NCBI RefSeq assembly: GCF_020687695.1
Contig: NZ_JAJEWL010000002.1
Location: 62,001-126,000, forward strand
From: Pusillimonas sp. MFBS29
GTDB lineage: Bacteria; Pseudomonadota; Gammaproteobacteria; Burkholderiales; Burkholderiaceae_B
Length of the DNA: 64,000 nucleotides
Reading direction: 5' to 3'
How positions within the stretch are numbered: the first letter of the stretch is position 1; every line of letters starts with the position of its first letter. Below, piece by piece: positions 19,722 to 29,802 of the stretch. Below the pieces are notes generated by a model. The model saw only the letters and a list, made by a program, of their open reading frames with translations. It was not told the DNA's origin and made no database searches. The position numbers were made by a program, and so were the translations under genes.

Positions 19722-21065
19722 TTAATAGATGCCTTGCTGCAGCATGGCGTCAGCCACTTTGACAAAACCGGCGATATTGGCGCCATTCACATAGTTGACC
19801 TTGCCGTCCGGCGTCGTGCCGTGCGCAACGCAGTTCTCGTGGATGTCGCGCATAATGGCGTGCAGCTTGCTGTCGACCTGTTCGCGGGTCCAGTGCAGAC
19901 GTTGTGCGTTCTGGCTCATTTCAAGGCCGGAAACGGCTACGCCGCCGGCATTGCTGGCCTTTCCGGGTGCATACAGGATGCCGGCGTGCAGGAAGGCCTC
20001 GACCGCATCCAGGCTGGTAGGCATGTTTGCGCCTTCGGCCACACAGCGTACGCCGTTGCGGATCAAGGTCTGGGCGTCTTCAAGCTCAAGTTCGTTCTGG
20101 GTGGCGCAGGGCAGGGCGACATCGACCGGAACATGCCAGGGGCGCTTGCCTGCTTCATAGACCAGGTTGAATTGCTTGGCGTAATCCTGAACTCGACCGC
20201 GCTGCTCGTTTTTGATGCAAATGAGTGCAGCAAGTTTTTCCGGTGTAAAGCCTGCCTTGTCTATGACAGTACCGTGAGAGTCTGAAACCGTGATGACCCT
20301 GGCGCCCAGCTGCATGCACTTCTGGATGGCGTACTGTGCAACGTTGCCGGAACCGGACACCGATACCGTATAGCCCTCAATGGACTGCTTGGCGTGCTTG
20401 AGCATTTCTTCGGCAAAATAGACGGTACCGTAGCCGGTGGCTTCCGGGCGTACCAGGCTGCCGCCAAAGCTCAGGCCCTTGCCGGTAAAGACACTGGCCG
20501 ACGAGTTGGAGATCTTTTTCATCATGCCGGTCATGAAGCCGACTTCGCGTGCACCAACGCCGATGTCGCCTGCCGGCACATCGGTGTCCGGGCCCAGGTG
20601 ACGGTAAAGCTCGATGATCAGGGACTGACAGAAGCGCATGACTTCGCCGTCGGACTTGCCTTTGGGATCGAAATCGGATCCGCCTTTGCCGCCACCCATG
20701 GGCAATGTGGTCAGTGCATTCTTGAAGGTCTGCTCAAAGGCCAGGAACTTCAGAATGGACAGGTTGACCGAAGGGTGAAAGCGCATGCCGCCTTTGAACG
20801 GACCGATGGCTGAGCTGTGCTGGATACGGAAGCCGCGGTTGGTTTGAACCTTGCCGTGGTCGTCGACCCAGGAAATACGAAACTGGATGACACGTTCCGG
20901 CTCGACCAGGCGTTCCAGCAACCCTTGTTCTGCGTATTTCGGGTTTTGCTCGATGAAGGGCCACAAGCTGTTCATGACCTCTTTGACGGCCTGCATGAAC
21001 TCCGGCTGATGCGGGTCACGTGCGCTGATCTGGTCAAGAAACTGGTCGAGGGTAAGTAGTGTCAT
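19722..21065 (-). CDS. gdhA: NADP-specific glutamate dehydrogenase
   Basis: Cytoplasmic enzyme that makes glutamate from 2-oxoglutarate and ammonium. The 447 residues match the hexameric NADP type. The substrate region GPFKGGMRFHP and the catalytic region PMGGGKGGSDFDPKGK are intact. The Rossmann segment VSVSGSGNVAQYA binds the nucleotide. ATG 21065 was chosen over a TTG one codon upstream. Together with glnE nearby it represents nitrogen assimilation, but the two genes are not in one operon. Confidence 0.97.
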   Translation of the reverse strand: MTLLTLDQFLDQISARDPHQPEFMQAVKEVMNSLWPFIEQNPKYAEQGLLERLVEPERVIQFRISWVDDHGKVQTNRGFRIQHSSAIGPFKGGMRFHPSVNLSILKFLAFEQTFKNALTTLPMGGGKGGSDFDPKGKSDGEVMRFCQSLIIELYRHLGPDTDVPAGDIGVGAREVGFMTGMMKKISNSSASVFTGKGLSFGGSLVRPEATGYGTVYFAEEMLKHAKQSIEGYTVSVSGSGNVAQYAIQKCMQLGARVITVSDSHGTVIDKAGFTPEKLAALICIKNEQRGRVQDYAKQFNLVYEAGKRPWHVPVDVALPCATQNELELEDAQTLIRNGVRCVAEGANMPTSLDAVEAFLHAGILYAPGKASNAGGVAVSGLEMSQNAQRLHWTREQVDSKLHAIMRDIHENCVAHGTTPDGKVNYVNGANIAGFVKVADAMLQQGIY

Positions 21066-21175
21066 CAAGTATGCTCTGTTGAAGTTACTGAGTAAGCAAG
21101 ACTCAGCGGAGATTGAAAGTAAATGTCCTGGGCGTCGTGGATACCGGTGCTGCGAAGAGCAGGGGGATATCGCAA

Positions 21176-21201
21176 GTAAGCCTCTCGTTAGAGAGGCTTA
21201 C
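21176..21201 (-). terminator. Hairpin downstream of rho
   Basis: GTAAGCCTCTC and GAGAGGCTTAC form a perfect 11-bp stem with a four-base loop 17 bp after the rho stop. No T-run follows on the minus strand, so it may be an RNA 3'-end protector rather than a strict intrinsic terminator. Confidence 0.65.
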
Positions 21202-21217
21202 AGGTGTGACTTGCCGC

Positions 21218-22474
21218 TTATTTTTTCATCATGTCGAAAAACTCGGAGTTGGTCTTGGTTGCGCGAATCTTGTCCAAAATGAACTCCATTGCTTCGATTT
21301 CATCCATGTCGTGTATGAATTTGCGAAGCACCCAGACTTTTTGCAGCAACTCGGGTTTGATCAACAGCTCTTCGCGGCGTGTTCCTGATTTGTTCAGGTT
21401 GATGGCCGGGTAGACGCGCTTTTCTGCCAGGCGGCGTTCAAGGTGAACCTCGGCGTTGCCTGTGCCTTTGAATTCTTCATAAATGACTTCGTCCATGCGG
21501 CTGCCGGTTTCCACCAGCGCGGTGCCGATAATGGTCAGCGAACCACCTTCCTCGACATTGCGGGCAGCACCAAAGAAGCGCTTGGGACGTTGCAATGCAT
21601 TGGCGTCGACACCGCCGGTAAGCACTTTGCCGGAAGCCGGCACTACCGTGTTGTAGGCGCGGGCCAGGCGGGTGATGGAGTCGAGCAGGATAACGACGTC
21701 TTTCTTGAGTTCGACCAGCCGTTTGGCTTTCTCGATGACCATTTCGGCGACCTGGACGTGGCGTGTGGCAGGCTCATCGAAGGTGGACGCCACGACCTCG
21801 CCGCGCACGGTGCGCTGCATTTCCGTAACTTCTTCGGGACGCTCATCGACCAGCATGACGATCATGACGGCTTCAGGGTAATTGGTGCTTATGGCATGTG
21901 CAATATGCTGCATCATGACTGTTTTACCCGATTTCGGGCTGGCAACGATCAGGGCGCGCTGGCCTTTGCCTATAGGGGCGAAGATATCCAGTATGCGTCC
22001 TGTGGTGTTCTCTTCGCTTCTTATATTGCGTTCAAGCGTCATGACCTCGTCAGGGTGCAAGGGCGTAAGGTTCTCAAACATAATGCGATGCTTGATGGTC
22101 TCGGGCTGCATGCCGTTGACCTTGTCGACCTTGACCAGTGCAAAGTAACGCTCGCCATCTTTGGGTGTGCGAACCTCGCCTTCTATGGAGTCACCCGTGT
22201 GCAAATTGAACCGGCGGATCTGCGACGGAGAAATGTAGATGTCGTCCGGGCTGGCCAGATACGAAGTTTCAGGCGAACGCAAGAAGCCGAAACCGTCGGG
22301 CAACACTTCCAGCACACCGTCTCCGAAAATCTGTTCGCCCTGCTTGGCGCGCCGCTTCATGATGGCAAACATCAATTCCTGCTTGCGCAGACGGCTGGCG
22401 TTATCGATTTCGAGTTCGGCGGCCATTTCCAGCAACTTGGAAACGTGCTGTGTTTTTAATTCGGTGAGGTGCAT
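21218..22474 (-). CDS. rho: Transcription termination factor Rho
   Basis: Hexameric RNA-dependent ATPase that ends transcription of untranslated RNA. The 418 residues from ATG 22474 begin with MHLTELK, the usual start region. The N-terminal RNA-binding domain has the RNP1-like DGFGFLR at 60-66. The P-loop SPKSGKT is at 179-185. Later blocks include [10 protein letters not shown] in the form [13 protein letters not shown] and the Q-loop region. An in-frame extension to 22531 has no family support. The usual trxA-rho order is kept, with a 66-bp gap. Confidence 0.97.
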   Translation of the reverse strand: MHLTELKTQHVSKLLEMAAELEIDNASRLRKQELMFAIMKRRAKQGEQIFGDGVLEVLPDGFGFLRSPETSYLASPDDIYISPSQIRRFNLHTGDSIEGEVRTPKDGERYFALVKVDKVNGMQPETIKHRIMFENLTPLHPDEVMTLERNIRSEENTTGRILDIFAPIGKGQRALIVASPKSGKTVMMQHIAHAISTNYPEAVMIVMLVDERPEEVTEMQRTVRGEVVASTFDEPATRHVQVAEMVIEKAKRLVELKKDVVILLDSITRLARAYNTVVPASGKVLTGGVDANALQRPKRFFGAARNVEEGGSLTIIGTALVETGSRMDEVIYEEFKGTGNAEVHLERRLAEKRVYPAINLNKSGTRREELLIKPELLQKVWVLRKFIHDMDEIEAMEFILDKIRATKTNSEFFDMMKK

Positions 22475-22540
22475 GTGAGAAGAGAGAGGGGTTTGCCGGG
22501 TATGGCGAGCCTGGAGAAGGCTCGCGCGCAAAAAACGGAT

Positions 22541-22867
22541 TTACAGGGATTCGTCCAGGAATGCGCTTAGTTGGGATTTTGAGAGTGCGCCTACTTTGGT
22601 GGCGGTTGCCTTGCCGTCTTTGAACAGCATGAGTGTCGGGATGCCACGAACGCCGAATTTAGCGGCGGTGTCGGGGTTTTCGTCGACATTGACCTTGGCA
22701 ATAATAACACGGTCGCCATATTGCTTGGCGGCTTCGTCAAGCAGAGGGGCGATCATTTTGCAGGGGCCACACCATTCGGCCCAGTAGTCGACCAATACAG
22801 GTACGTCGGAGTTGATGACGTCTGCCTCGAATGAGGCGTCGCTCACGTGTTTAATAGATTCGCTCAT
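22541..22867 (-). CDS. trxA: Thioredoxin 1
   Basis: Small cytoplasmic dithiol reductase of 108 residues with the active site WCGPC at 32-36. The conserved cis-proline is in [15 protein letters not shown] 22865-22867 was chosen over an upstream in-frame extension because [10 protein letters not shown] is a typical thioredoxin start. It is located directly upstream of rho, as in many proteobacteria. Divergent from parE across 239 bp that must hold both promoters. Confidence 0.96.
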   Translation of the reverse strand: MSESIKHVSDASFEADVINSDVPVLVDYWAEWCGPCKMIAPLLDEAAKQYGDRVIIAKVNVDENPDTAAKFGVRGIPTLMLFKDGKATATKVGALSKSQLSAFLDESL

Positions 22868-23106
22868 GGTAAATGGGAAAGAGAGTTGGATAACTGAAGG
22901 CGATACGGCAAGCCGGTACAGCAGCGCGATGCGCACAGTGTATTCTGTACGGGGCTTGCATGGTTATTGCTTTAATTTCTGAAAGCATACCACTGTAGGC
23001 GCTACTGCGCACGGTCACGTTGCGCTGGTGCTGCATGCCGGCTTTTTGCTGTGTGTGCACTTTCCGTAAAATACCGCATTCTTTTCAGCAAAAATTCGAG
23101 ACTAAA

Positions 23107-25068
23107 TTGGCTACACCACGCTACGACGAAGCATCCATTCGGGTATTGAAGGGCCTGGAACCCGTCAAGCAACGGCCCGGCATGTACACCCGCACCGACA
23201 ACCCCCTGCATATCGTCCAGGAGGTCATCGACAACGCGGCCGATGAGGCGCTGGCAGGTTTTGGCACGCAGATCAAGGTCACGCTGCATACCGACGGCAG
23301 CATATCGGTTGAAGACGACGGACGGGGCATTCCGGTTGGTTTGCACCCTGAAGAGCATGCGCCAGTCGTCGAGCTTGTGTTCACCCGTCTGCATGCGGGC
23401 GGCAAGTTCGACAAGAAATCGGCCGGTGCCTATGCTTTTTCGGGTGGCTTGCACGGCGTGGGTGTCTCTGTCACGAATGCGCTGTCCACCCGGCTCGAGG
23501 TGCTGGTCTGGCGTGATGGCAAGGCTCATGAACTGGTTTTCGCCGATGGCGCGGTACAGACTCCCTTGCGGGCGCTCGAACCGGTCGCACGCAAGAAGAC
23601 GGGCACGCGCGTACGGGTCTGGCCTGATCCCAAGTATTTCGATACCGCCGCGCTGCCTATGGCCGAACTGACCCATGCCTTGCGCAGCAAGGCTGTTCTG
23701 CTGAACGGCATCAAGGTAAGCCTGACGCTCGAGAAAACAGGCGAAACCCGCGAGTGGCAGTATCAGGATGGTTTGCGAGGTTACCTGGAAGAGGCCCTGA
23801 CTGACATCGAAAAAGTCGTTCCCTTGTTTGAGGGCAGACAGTACGCTGCGGAAGACGACGAAACCTATGCCGAAGGCGAGGGTGCGCAGTGGGTGATTGC
23901 CTGGACGCTCGAAGGTCCGGTGGTGCGCGAGTCTTACGTTAATCTGATCGCCACGACCGCCGGCGGCACCCACGAGGCGGGTTTGCGTGATGGCCTGTTT
24001 AACGCTGTGAAGTCCTTTGCTGAGCTGCACGGCCTGATTCCCAAAGGGGTGAAGTTGCTGGCAGACGACGTCTTTGCACGCGCCAGCTTTGTGTTGTCGG
24101 CCAAGGTTCTGGACCCGCAGTTCCAGGGTCAGATCAAGGAAAAGCTGAACAGCCGTGACGCCGTGAGGCTGGTGGGCGGTTTCGTCAAGAATGCGCTGGA
24201 TCTTTGGCTTAATGCCAATGTGGAATACGGCAAGAAGCTGGCCGATGCGGCCATCAGACAGGCCCAGGCCAGGGCCCGTTCGTCCAAGAAGATTGAAAAG
24301 CGCAAAAGCTCAGGCGTGGCGGTTCTGCCAGGCAAGTTGACCGATTGCGAGTCCGATGACGTTACTCGCACCGAGCTGTTTCTGGTCGAAGGTGATTCTG
24401 CGGGCGGATCGGCCAAAATGGGGCGCGACAAAGAGTTCCAGGCCATTCTGCCTTTGCGTGGCAAGGTGCTCAATTCCTGGGAGGTCGATCGCGACCGGCT
24501 TTTCGCCAACAACGAGATCCACGATATTGCCGTGGCCATCGGGGTGGATCCGCATGGCTCCGGCGATGCTCCCGACCTGTCCGGCCTGCGTTATGGACAT
24601 ATTTGCATCCTGTCCGACGCCGACGTAGACGGATCGCACATACAGGTTTTGCTGCTGACCCTGTTTTTCAGGCATTTCCCCAAGCTCATCGAGGCAGGAC
24701 ACGTTTATATTGCCCGTCCGCCCCTGTTTCGTGTCGATGTGCCGGCCGCAGGCAAGCGACCGGCCCGCAAACTGTATTGCCTGGATCAGGGTGAGCTGGA
24801 CGTGGTTCAGGACAAGCTGCGCAAAGAAGGCGTGCGTGAAAGTTCCTGGAGCATCAGCCGCTTCAAGGGGCTGGGCGAAATGAATGCCGAGCAGCTTTGG
24901 GACACCACCATGAATCCCGACACCCGCCGGCTGGTGCCCGTGAGCTGCGGCGAATTGGGTGTGGCCGGCACCACCGAGATGTTCGACATGCTGATGGCCA
25001 AAGGCGAATCGGCGCAGCGCCGCAGCTGGCTGGAAGAAAAAGGCAATCTGGCCGAGATCGACGTTTAA
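23107..25068 (+). CDS. parE: DNA topoisomerase IV subunit B
   Basis: ATPase subunit of topoisomerase IV, which unlinks daughter chromosomes. It has a GHKL ATP-binding domain (EVIDNAADEALAG, DDGRGIP, SGGLHGVGVSVTNAL), a transducer, and a TOPRIM domain with EGDSAGGSAKMGRD and the acidic DADVDGSH metal site. The full frame opens at 23020, but similarity begins at a TTG at 23107 (653 residues), which I take as the start; a GAG lies at ribosome-binding distance. A possible promoter is TTTGCT-N16-TAAAAT at 23045-23072. parC follows after 19 bp. Confidence 0.95.
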   Translation: MATPRYDEASIRVLKGLEPVKQRPGMYTRTDNPLHIVQEVIDNAADEALAGFGTQIKVTLHTDGSISVEDDGRGIPVGLHPEEHAPVVELVFTRLHAGGKFDKKSAGAYAFSGGLHGVGVSVTNALSTRLEVLVWRDGKAHELVFADGAVQTPLRALEPVARKKTGTRVRVWPDPKYFDTAALPMAELTHALRSKAVLLNGIKVSLTLEKTGETREWQYQDGLRGYLEEALTDIEKVVPLFEGRQYAAEDDETYAEGEGAQWVIAWTLEGPVVRESYVNLIATTAGGTHEAGLRDGLFNAVKSFAELHGLIPKGVKLLADDVFARASFVLSAKVLDPQFQGQIKEKLNSRDAVRLVGGFVKNALDLWLNANVEYGKKLADAAIRQAQARARSSKKIEKRKSSGVAVLPGKLTDCESDDVTRTELFLVEGDSAGGSAKMGRDKEFQAILPLRGKVLNSWEVDRDRLFANNEIHDIAVAIGVDPHGSGDAPDLSGLRYGHICILSDADVDGSHIQVLLLTLFFRHFPKLIEAGHVYIARPPLFRVDVPAAGKRPARKLYCLDQGELDVVQDKLRKEGVRESSWSISRFKGLGEMNAEQLWDTTMNPDTRRLVPVSCGELGVAGTTEMFDMLMAKGESAQRRSWLEEKGNLAEIDV

Positions 25069-25087
25069 ACCGATACTGAGATAGAAG

Positions 25088-27394
25088 ATGGATAGTACAC
25101 AAGCAGGCCTGTTCGATAGCAACGATGGTGGTGAAGAAGGCATTACGCTGGCCAATTATGCCGAGCAGGCTTATCTGGACTACGCCGTATCCGTGGTGCG
25201 CGGGCGTGCCTTGCCCGATGTCTCCGATGGGCAAAAGCCCGTGCAACGGCGCATTCTTTATGCCATGCAGGCCATGGGACTGGGGCCCGGGGCCAAGCCG
25301 GTCAAGTCTGCCCGTGTCGTTGGCGACGTACTGGGCAAGTATCACCCGCATGGCGATCAGGCCGCCTACGACGCAATGGTGCGGATGGCCCAGGACTTCG
25401 TCCTGCGTTATCCCTTGATCGACGGGCACGGAAACTTTGGCTCACGTGATGGCGACAATGCTGCCGCCATGCGCTATACCGAAGCGCGCCTGACGCCTTT
25501 TGCCCGTGTATTGCTCGATGAGCTCGACGAAGGCACGGTTGATTTTGCTGCCAATTACGATGGCAGCCAGAAGGAACCGGTGCTGCTTCCGGCCCGCTTG
25601 CCGGTGATGTTGCTGAATGGCGCATCGGGCATTGCCGTAGGCATGGCAACCGAAATTCCTTCCCACAACCTGCGCGAGGTCGCCAGCGCATGCGTCGCGA
25701 TGATACGCAATCCCAAACTGCCCGACGAAGAGCTGTATGCCATGATACCGGGCCCCGATTTTGCCGGTGGAGGCCAGATCATATCGCCGGCGTCCGATAT
25801 CGCCGCCATCTATGCGGGCGGGCGTGGGTCGATCAAGGCCAGGGCGCGCTGGCAGTTTGAAGAGCTGGCCCGTGGCCAGTGGCAATTGGTAGTCCACGAG
25901 TTGCCGCCGGGCACCTCTGCACAAAAAGTCCTTGAGGAAATCGAAGACAGAACCAATCCCAAGGTCAAGGCAGGCAAGAAAAGCCTGACCGCCGAGCAGC
26001 AGCAGACCAAGGCATTGATGCTGGGCATGCTGGACGCAGTGCGCGATGAGTCAGGCAAGGATGCTGCCGTACGGCTGGTTTTCGAACCCAAGACCAGCCG
26101 GATAAGTCGGGATGAGTTCGTGACCATGCTCCTGGCACAAACCAGTATGGAAGGCAGTGTTTCGTTCAACCTGGTATGCATAGGCACTGATGGCCGGCCA
26201 GGACAGCGTTCCCTGCGCCAGGTGCTGGCCGAGTGGCTGAGCTTCCGTACGCAGACCATGACGCGTCGCACGCAGTTCCGGCTGGATAAGGTGACCGACC
26301 GCATCCACGTGCTGGAAGGCCGGATGGTGGTCTATTTGAACGTGGATGAGGTCATCCAGACTATCCGGGAGTCGGACGAACCGCGCGCCGCATTGATGCA
26401 GCGCTTCGATCTGAGCGAACGGCAGGCGGAAGACATCCTGGAAATGCGTCTGCGTCAGTTGGCGCGCCTTGAGGGATTCCGCATAGAAAAGGAACTGGCC
26501 GCACAGCGCGATGAGCAGGCAGCCTTGCATGAACTGCTGAACAATCCCAGCGCGTTCAAGCGACTGATGATCAAGGAAATAGAGGCCGACGCCAAACAGT
26601 ATGGCGATGACCGGCGTACCCTGATCGAGGTTGCCGAGAGGGCAGTGCTGGAAAACCGTGTGGTCGAAGAGCCCGTCACGGTGATCATTTCCCAGAAAGG
26701 ATGGTTGCGCTCACGGCAGGGCCATGGTCATGACGCCTCCCAGTTCAATTTCAAGGCCGGCGATGCCCTGTACGACGCCATCGAGTGCCGGAGCACTGAT
26801 GAACTGGTAGCGTTCTCGAATACGGGTCGGGTGTATACCGTGGCCGTATCCAGTCTGCCGTCGGCTCGCGGCGACGGGCAACCCGTGACGTCGATGATGG
26901 AAATCGAGCATGGCACCCGCATTACGCATATGATTGCTGGTGTGGCGCAGCAACGCTATGTCATCGGAACCAAGGCCGGTTATGGATTCATCACCACGCT
27001 GAAAGACCTGACAACGCGTCAGCGCGCCGGCAAGCAGTTCGTTACTCTCGATGATGACGATGTCCTGCTCAAGCCCTTGCGCTTGCGTGATGGCGATCAT
27101 CACCTTGCCATGCTCAGCAAGAAAGGCCGCTTCCTGGTCGTTGAGATGGTCGAGCTCAAGCGCCTGTCGGGTGGCGGGCGAGGAACCATACTGATGGGGC
27201 TCGACGCGGGCGATGTCCTGGCGCAGTGGGTGCCGGTTGGCGACAACGGCATTCAGGCCGCAGGCATATACCGAAATCGCGAAATCATCGAGAGCCTCGA
27301 TTTGTCCGCCCTCGATCAATACATGGGCAAGCGGGCCCGCAAAGGCAAAATGCTGGCCGTAAAAGCCAGGCAGCCGCAGCTTTTGCCCGCTTAG
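25088..27394 (+). CDS. parC: DNA topoisomerase IV subunit A
   Basis: DNA-cutting subunit of topoisomerase IV. The 768 residues contain the breakage-reunion domain with the catalytic tyrosine Y130 in [10 protein letters not shown] and the preceding [11 protein letters not shown] loop where quinolones act. A coiled-coil region and a C-terminal beta-pinwheel follow. The shorter C-terminal domain and its pairing with parE separate it from GyrA. It is cotranscribed with parE. Confidence 0.96.
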   Translation: MDSTQAGLFDSNDGGEEGITLANYAEQAYLDYAVSVVRGRALPDVSDGQKPVQRRILYAMQAMGLGPGAKPVKSARVVGDVLGKYHPHGDQAAYDAMVRMAQDFVLRYPLIDGHGNFGSRDGDNAAAMRYTEARLTPFARVLLDELDEGTVDFAANYDGSQKEPVLLPARLPVMLLNGASGIAVGMATEIPSHNLREVASACVAMIRNPKLPDEELYAMIPGPDFAGGGQIISPASDIAAIYAGGRGSIKARARWQFEELARGQWQLVVHELPPGTSAQKVLEEIEDRTNPKVKAGKKSLTAEQQQTKALMLGMLDAVRDESGKDAAVRLVFEPKTSRISRDEFVTMLLAQTSMEGSVSFNLVCIGTDGRPGQRSLRQVLAEWLSFRTQTMTRRTQFRLDKVTDRIHVLEGRMVVYLNVDEVIQTIRESDEPRAALMQRFDLSERQAEDILEMRLRQLARLEGFRIEKELAAQRDEQAALHELLNNPSAFKRLMIKEIEADAKQYGDDRRTLIEVAERAVLENRVVEEPVTVIISQKGWLRSRQGHGHDASQFNFKAGDALYDAIECRSTDELVAFSNTGRVYTVAVSSLPSARGDGQPVTSMMEIEHGTRITHMIAGVAQQRYVIGTKAGYGFITTLKDLTTRQRAGKQFVTLDDDDVLLKPLRLRDGDHHLAMLSKKGRFLVVEMVELKRLSGGGRGTILMGLDAGDVLAQWVPVGDNGIQAAGIYRNREIIESLDLSALDQYMGKRARKGKMLAVKARQPQLLPA

Positions 27395-27441
27395 TTAAAA
27401 TTGAGGGCATTGTTGATTAATTTTCTTCTTGTGCAGGCCTT

Positions 27442-28476
27442 ATGAGTTTTAAAGTATCGGTTCAACCCAGCAATCATGAGTTCACGGTCGAAGACGGGCA
27501 GACCGTACTGGATGCCGCCCTGGCTGCGGGCATCGTACTGCCTTACAGTTGCCGCAACGGCGCCTGCTCGACCTGCAAAGGCAAGGTGGTGCAGGGCTCT
27601 TACGATGCAGGTTCTTGCCCCGAGCAAATCCTGGCGCCCGAGGAACTCGAGAACGGCTATACCCTGTTCTGCCAGGCGCGTCCTACCTCCGACCTGGTGA
27701 TCGAGGCCCATGAAATCCGCATGGCCAGCGACATCCAGATACGCAAGATGCCTTCGCGAGTCATGGAACTTGAGCAAGTTGCCTCCGACGTCATGGTCGT
27801 CAAGCTGCAACTGCCCACTGCCGATCCTTTTCGGTATTACGCGGGGCAGTATATTGAGTTCATTCTGAAAGATGGCAAGCGGCGCAGCTATTCCATGGCT
27901 ACACCGCCGACCGAAAGCAATCTGATCGAGCTGCATATCCGGCATACGCCCGGCGGCCTGTTTACCGACCACGTATTCGGCACGGGCGATACAAAAATGA
28001 AGCAGCGTGAAATCCTGCGTGTCGAAGGGCCGTTCGGATCCTTCTTCCTGCGCGACGACAGCGACAAACCGCTGGTGTTTCTGGCCAGTGGCACCGGCTT
28101 CGCACCGCTCAAGGCCATTATCGAGCGCATGATCCAGGAGGGCGTCAGTCGCCCGGCCGTCCTTTACTGGGGGGGACGCCGGCCTGCCGATCTGTACATG
28201 CAAGCGCTGGCAAAGCAGTGGGAGCAGTCCCTGCCTGGTTTTCGCTTCATCCCCGTCATCTCCGAGGCGCAGCCCGAAGATGGCTGGACGGGACGCACCG
28301 GGCTGGTGCACCAGGCGGTCATGCACGACATTCCCGATCTGTCGGGTTATCAGGTCTATGCCTGCGGTGCGCCCATCATGGTTGACAGCGCGCGTAAGGA
28401 TTTCACGCAACATCATGGCTTGCCCGAAGAGGAATTCTTTGCGGACGCCTTCACGACCGAGGCGGACGCTGCCTGA
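27442..28476 (+). CDS. 2Fe-2S ferredoxin / FAD / NAD(P)H reductase (CDP-glucoseen reductase-like)
   Basis: A 344-residue electron-transfer protein of three joined modules. An N-terminal plant-type 2Fe-2S ferredoxin has C37, C42, C45 and C77. A FAD-binding domain has RRSYSMATPP. A nucleotide-binding domain has GTGFAPLKAII and ends in a typical C-G-A-P block. In Burkholderiales such proteins are usually named CDP-6-deoxy-delta-3,4-glucoseen reductase by similarity to AscD, but no sugar genes are near. Its partner oxygenase or substrate is unknown. It lies 47 bp after parC and 66 bp before dadA. Confidence 0.85.
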   Translation: MSFKVSVQPSNHEFTVEDGQTVLDAALAAGIVLPYSCRNGACSTCKGKVVQGSYDAGSCPEQILAPEELENGYTLFCQARPTSDLVIEAHEIRMASDIQIRKMPSRVMELEQVASDVMVVKLQLPTADPFRYYAGQYIEFILKDGKRRSYSMATPPTESNLIELHIRHTPGGLFTDHVFGTGDTKMKQREILRVEGPFGSFFLRDDSDKPLVFLASGTGFAPLKAIIERMIQEGVSRPAVLYWGGRRPADLYMQALAKQWEQSLPGFRFIPVISEAQPEDGWTGRTGLVHQAVMHDIPDLSGYQVYACGAPIMVDSARKDFTQHHGLPEEEFFADAFTTEADAA

Positions 28477-28542
28477 ACAGGCTTACAGGCCTGAACGAAT
28501 CTTGCAGCGTGGGTCGCCCGGTCAGTGACCAAGGAGACATCA

Positions 28543-29796
28543 TTGAAAATTGCGGTACTGGGTAGCGGAATAATTGGAGTATCTACGGCCTGGTGGCTGA
28601 GTCAGGCAGGCCACGATGTGCTTGTCATTGATCGCGAAAGCGGACCGGCACAGGCCACAAGCAGGGCTAACGGAGGGCAGATCTCGGTTTCCTATTCCGA
28701 GCCCTGGGCCAGCCCGCAGACGCCGCTCAGGTTGCTGCGCTGGCTATGCCAGGACAACGCCCCCATGTTATTCAGGCCGCAATTCGATCTTCGACAGTGG
28801 TGGTGGGGCCTGCAGTTTCTGCGCGAGTGCATGCCTGGCCGTCTGGCGCCCAATATACGCGCCATGGTCGCTATGGCCGAGTACAGCCGCAATACCCTGC
28901 AGGTCATGCGCCGCGAACTGAGTATCGAATACAACCATCTGGAACGCGGGATTCTGAATTTCTATCGCGATCCGGCAGAATTCGAGCATTCGCAAAAAAT
29001 GGCAGACGTCATGCGTGATTTCGGTGTTGACCGTCGCATCGTCAGCCCCGATGAAATCATACAGATCGAGCCGGCATTGGGATCCATACGCCACGCGATT
29101 ATCGGCGGCGACTATACCGCAGAGGACGAGTCCGGCGATGTTTACCTGTTCACGTCCGCGCTGGCTGAGCGGGCCCGGCAGGCTGGTGTGGAATTTCGTT
29201 ACGATACGCAAGTAAGCCGCCTGTTGTCGGCGGGCGGGCAGATACAGGGCGTTGAAATTATCAACTCGGAAGGCCTGTACGAGACCGTCCAGGCCGAGGC
29301 CTATGTGGCTGCGCTGGGCGTGTTTACGCCGGAGCTGGTCACCCCGCTGGGCGTACCCTGCAATGTGTATCCTGCCAAAGGTTATTCCGCCACCTTCAAT
29401 ATTATCGATCCCGATTCGGCGCCCAGCGTGAGTCTGACCGACAGTGCTCATAAAGTCGTGTATTCGCGCCTTGGCAATCAGTTGCGCATGGCGGGAACAG
29501 CCGAGTTGTCGGGGTATTCCAGGGCGTTGCGTACAAGTCGTTGCCAAAATATGACGCGGCTTGCTCGTGAGTTGTTTCCAACAGCGCTTGAATTTGATAA
29601 CGTACGCTACTGGTCCGGACTACGGCCGTCAACACCGTCAAATGTTCCACTTATCGGCAGAACTAAAATCCAGAATCTGTATCTAAATACTGGTCATGGG
29701 TCGTTAGGTTGGACCATGGGCGCCGGCTCCGGGCGCGCGCTGGCCGATTTGATCTCCGGTCGCAAGCCAGAACCCGATTTTCCTTTTCTAGGGTAA
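28543..29796 (+). CDS. dadA: D-amino acid dehydrogenase small subunit
   Basis: Membrane-associated FAD enzyme that oxidises D-amino acids such as D-alanine and feeds the respiratory chain. The N-terminal KIAVLGSGIIGVSTAWWL is a dinucleotide-binding fold. The C-terminal RPSTPSNVPLIGRT and LNTGHGSLGWT blocks are typical of DadA. The chosen start is TTG 28543 because AAGGAG lies 7 nt upstream; an ATG at 28525 is possible but has no site. It is 417 residues long. A solute-binding protein gene follows after 6 bp. Confidence 0.92.
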   Translation: MKIAVLGSGIIGVSTAWWLSQAGHDVLVIDRESGPAQATSRANGGQISVSYSEPWASPQTPLRLLRWLCQDNAPMLFRPQFDLRQWWWGLQFLRECMPGRLAPNIRAMVAMAEYSRNTLQVMRRELSIEYNHLERGILNFYRDPAEFEHSQKMADVMRDFGVDRRIVSPDEIIQIEPALGSIRHAIIGGDYTAEDESGDVYLFTSALAERARQAGVEFRYDTQVSRLLSAGGQIQGVEIINSEGLYETVQAEAYVAALGVFTPELVTPLGVPCNVYPAKGYSATFNIIDPDSAPSVSLTDSAHKVVYSRLGNQLRMAGTAELSGYSRALRTSRCQNMTRLARELFPTALEFDNVRYWSGLRPSTPSNVPLIGRTKIQNLYLNTGHGSLGWTMGAGSGRALADLISGRKPEPDFPFLG

Positions 29797-29802
29797 ACCC
29801 TT

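Noticed and set aside
21443-22459. A 338-codon plus-strand frame opposite rho
   Set aside because: Shadow of rho, which is unmistakable on the minus strand.
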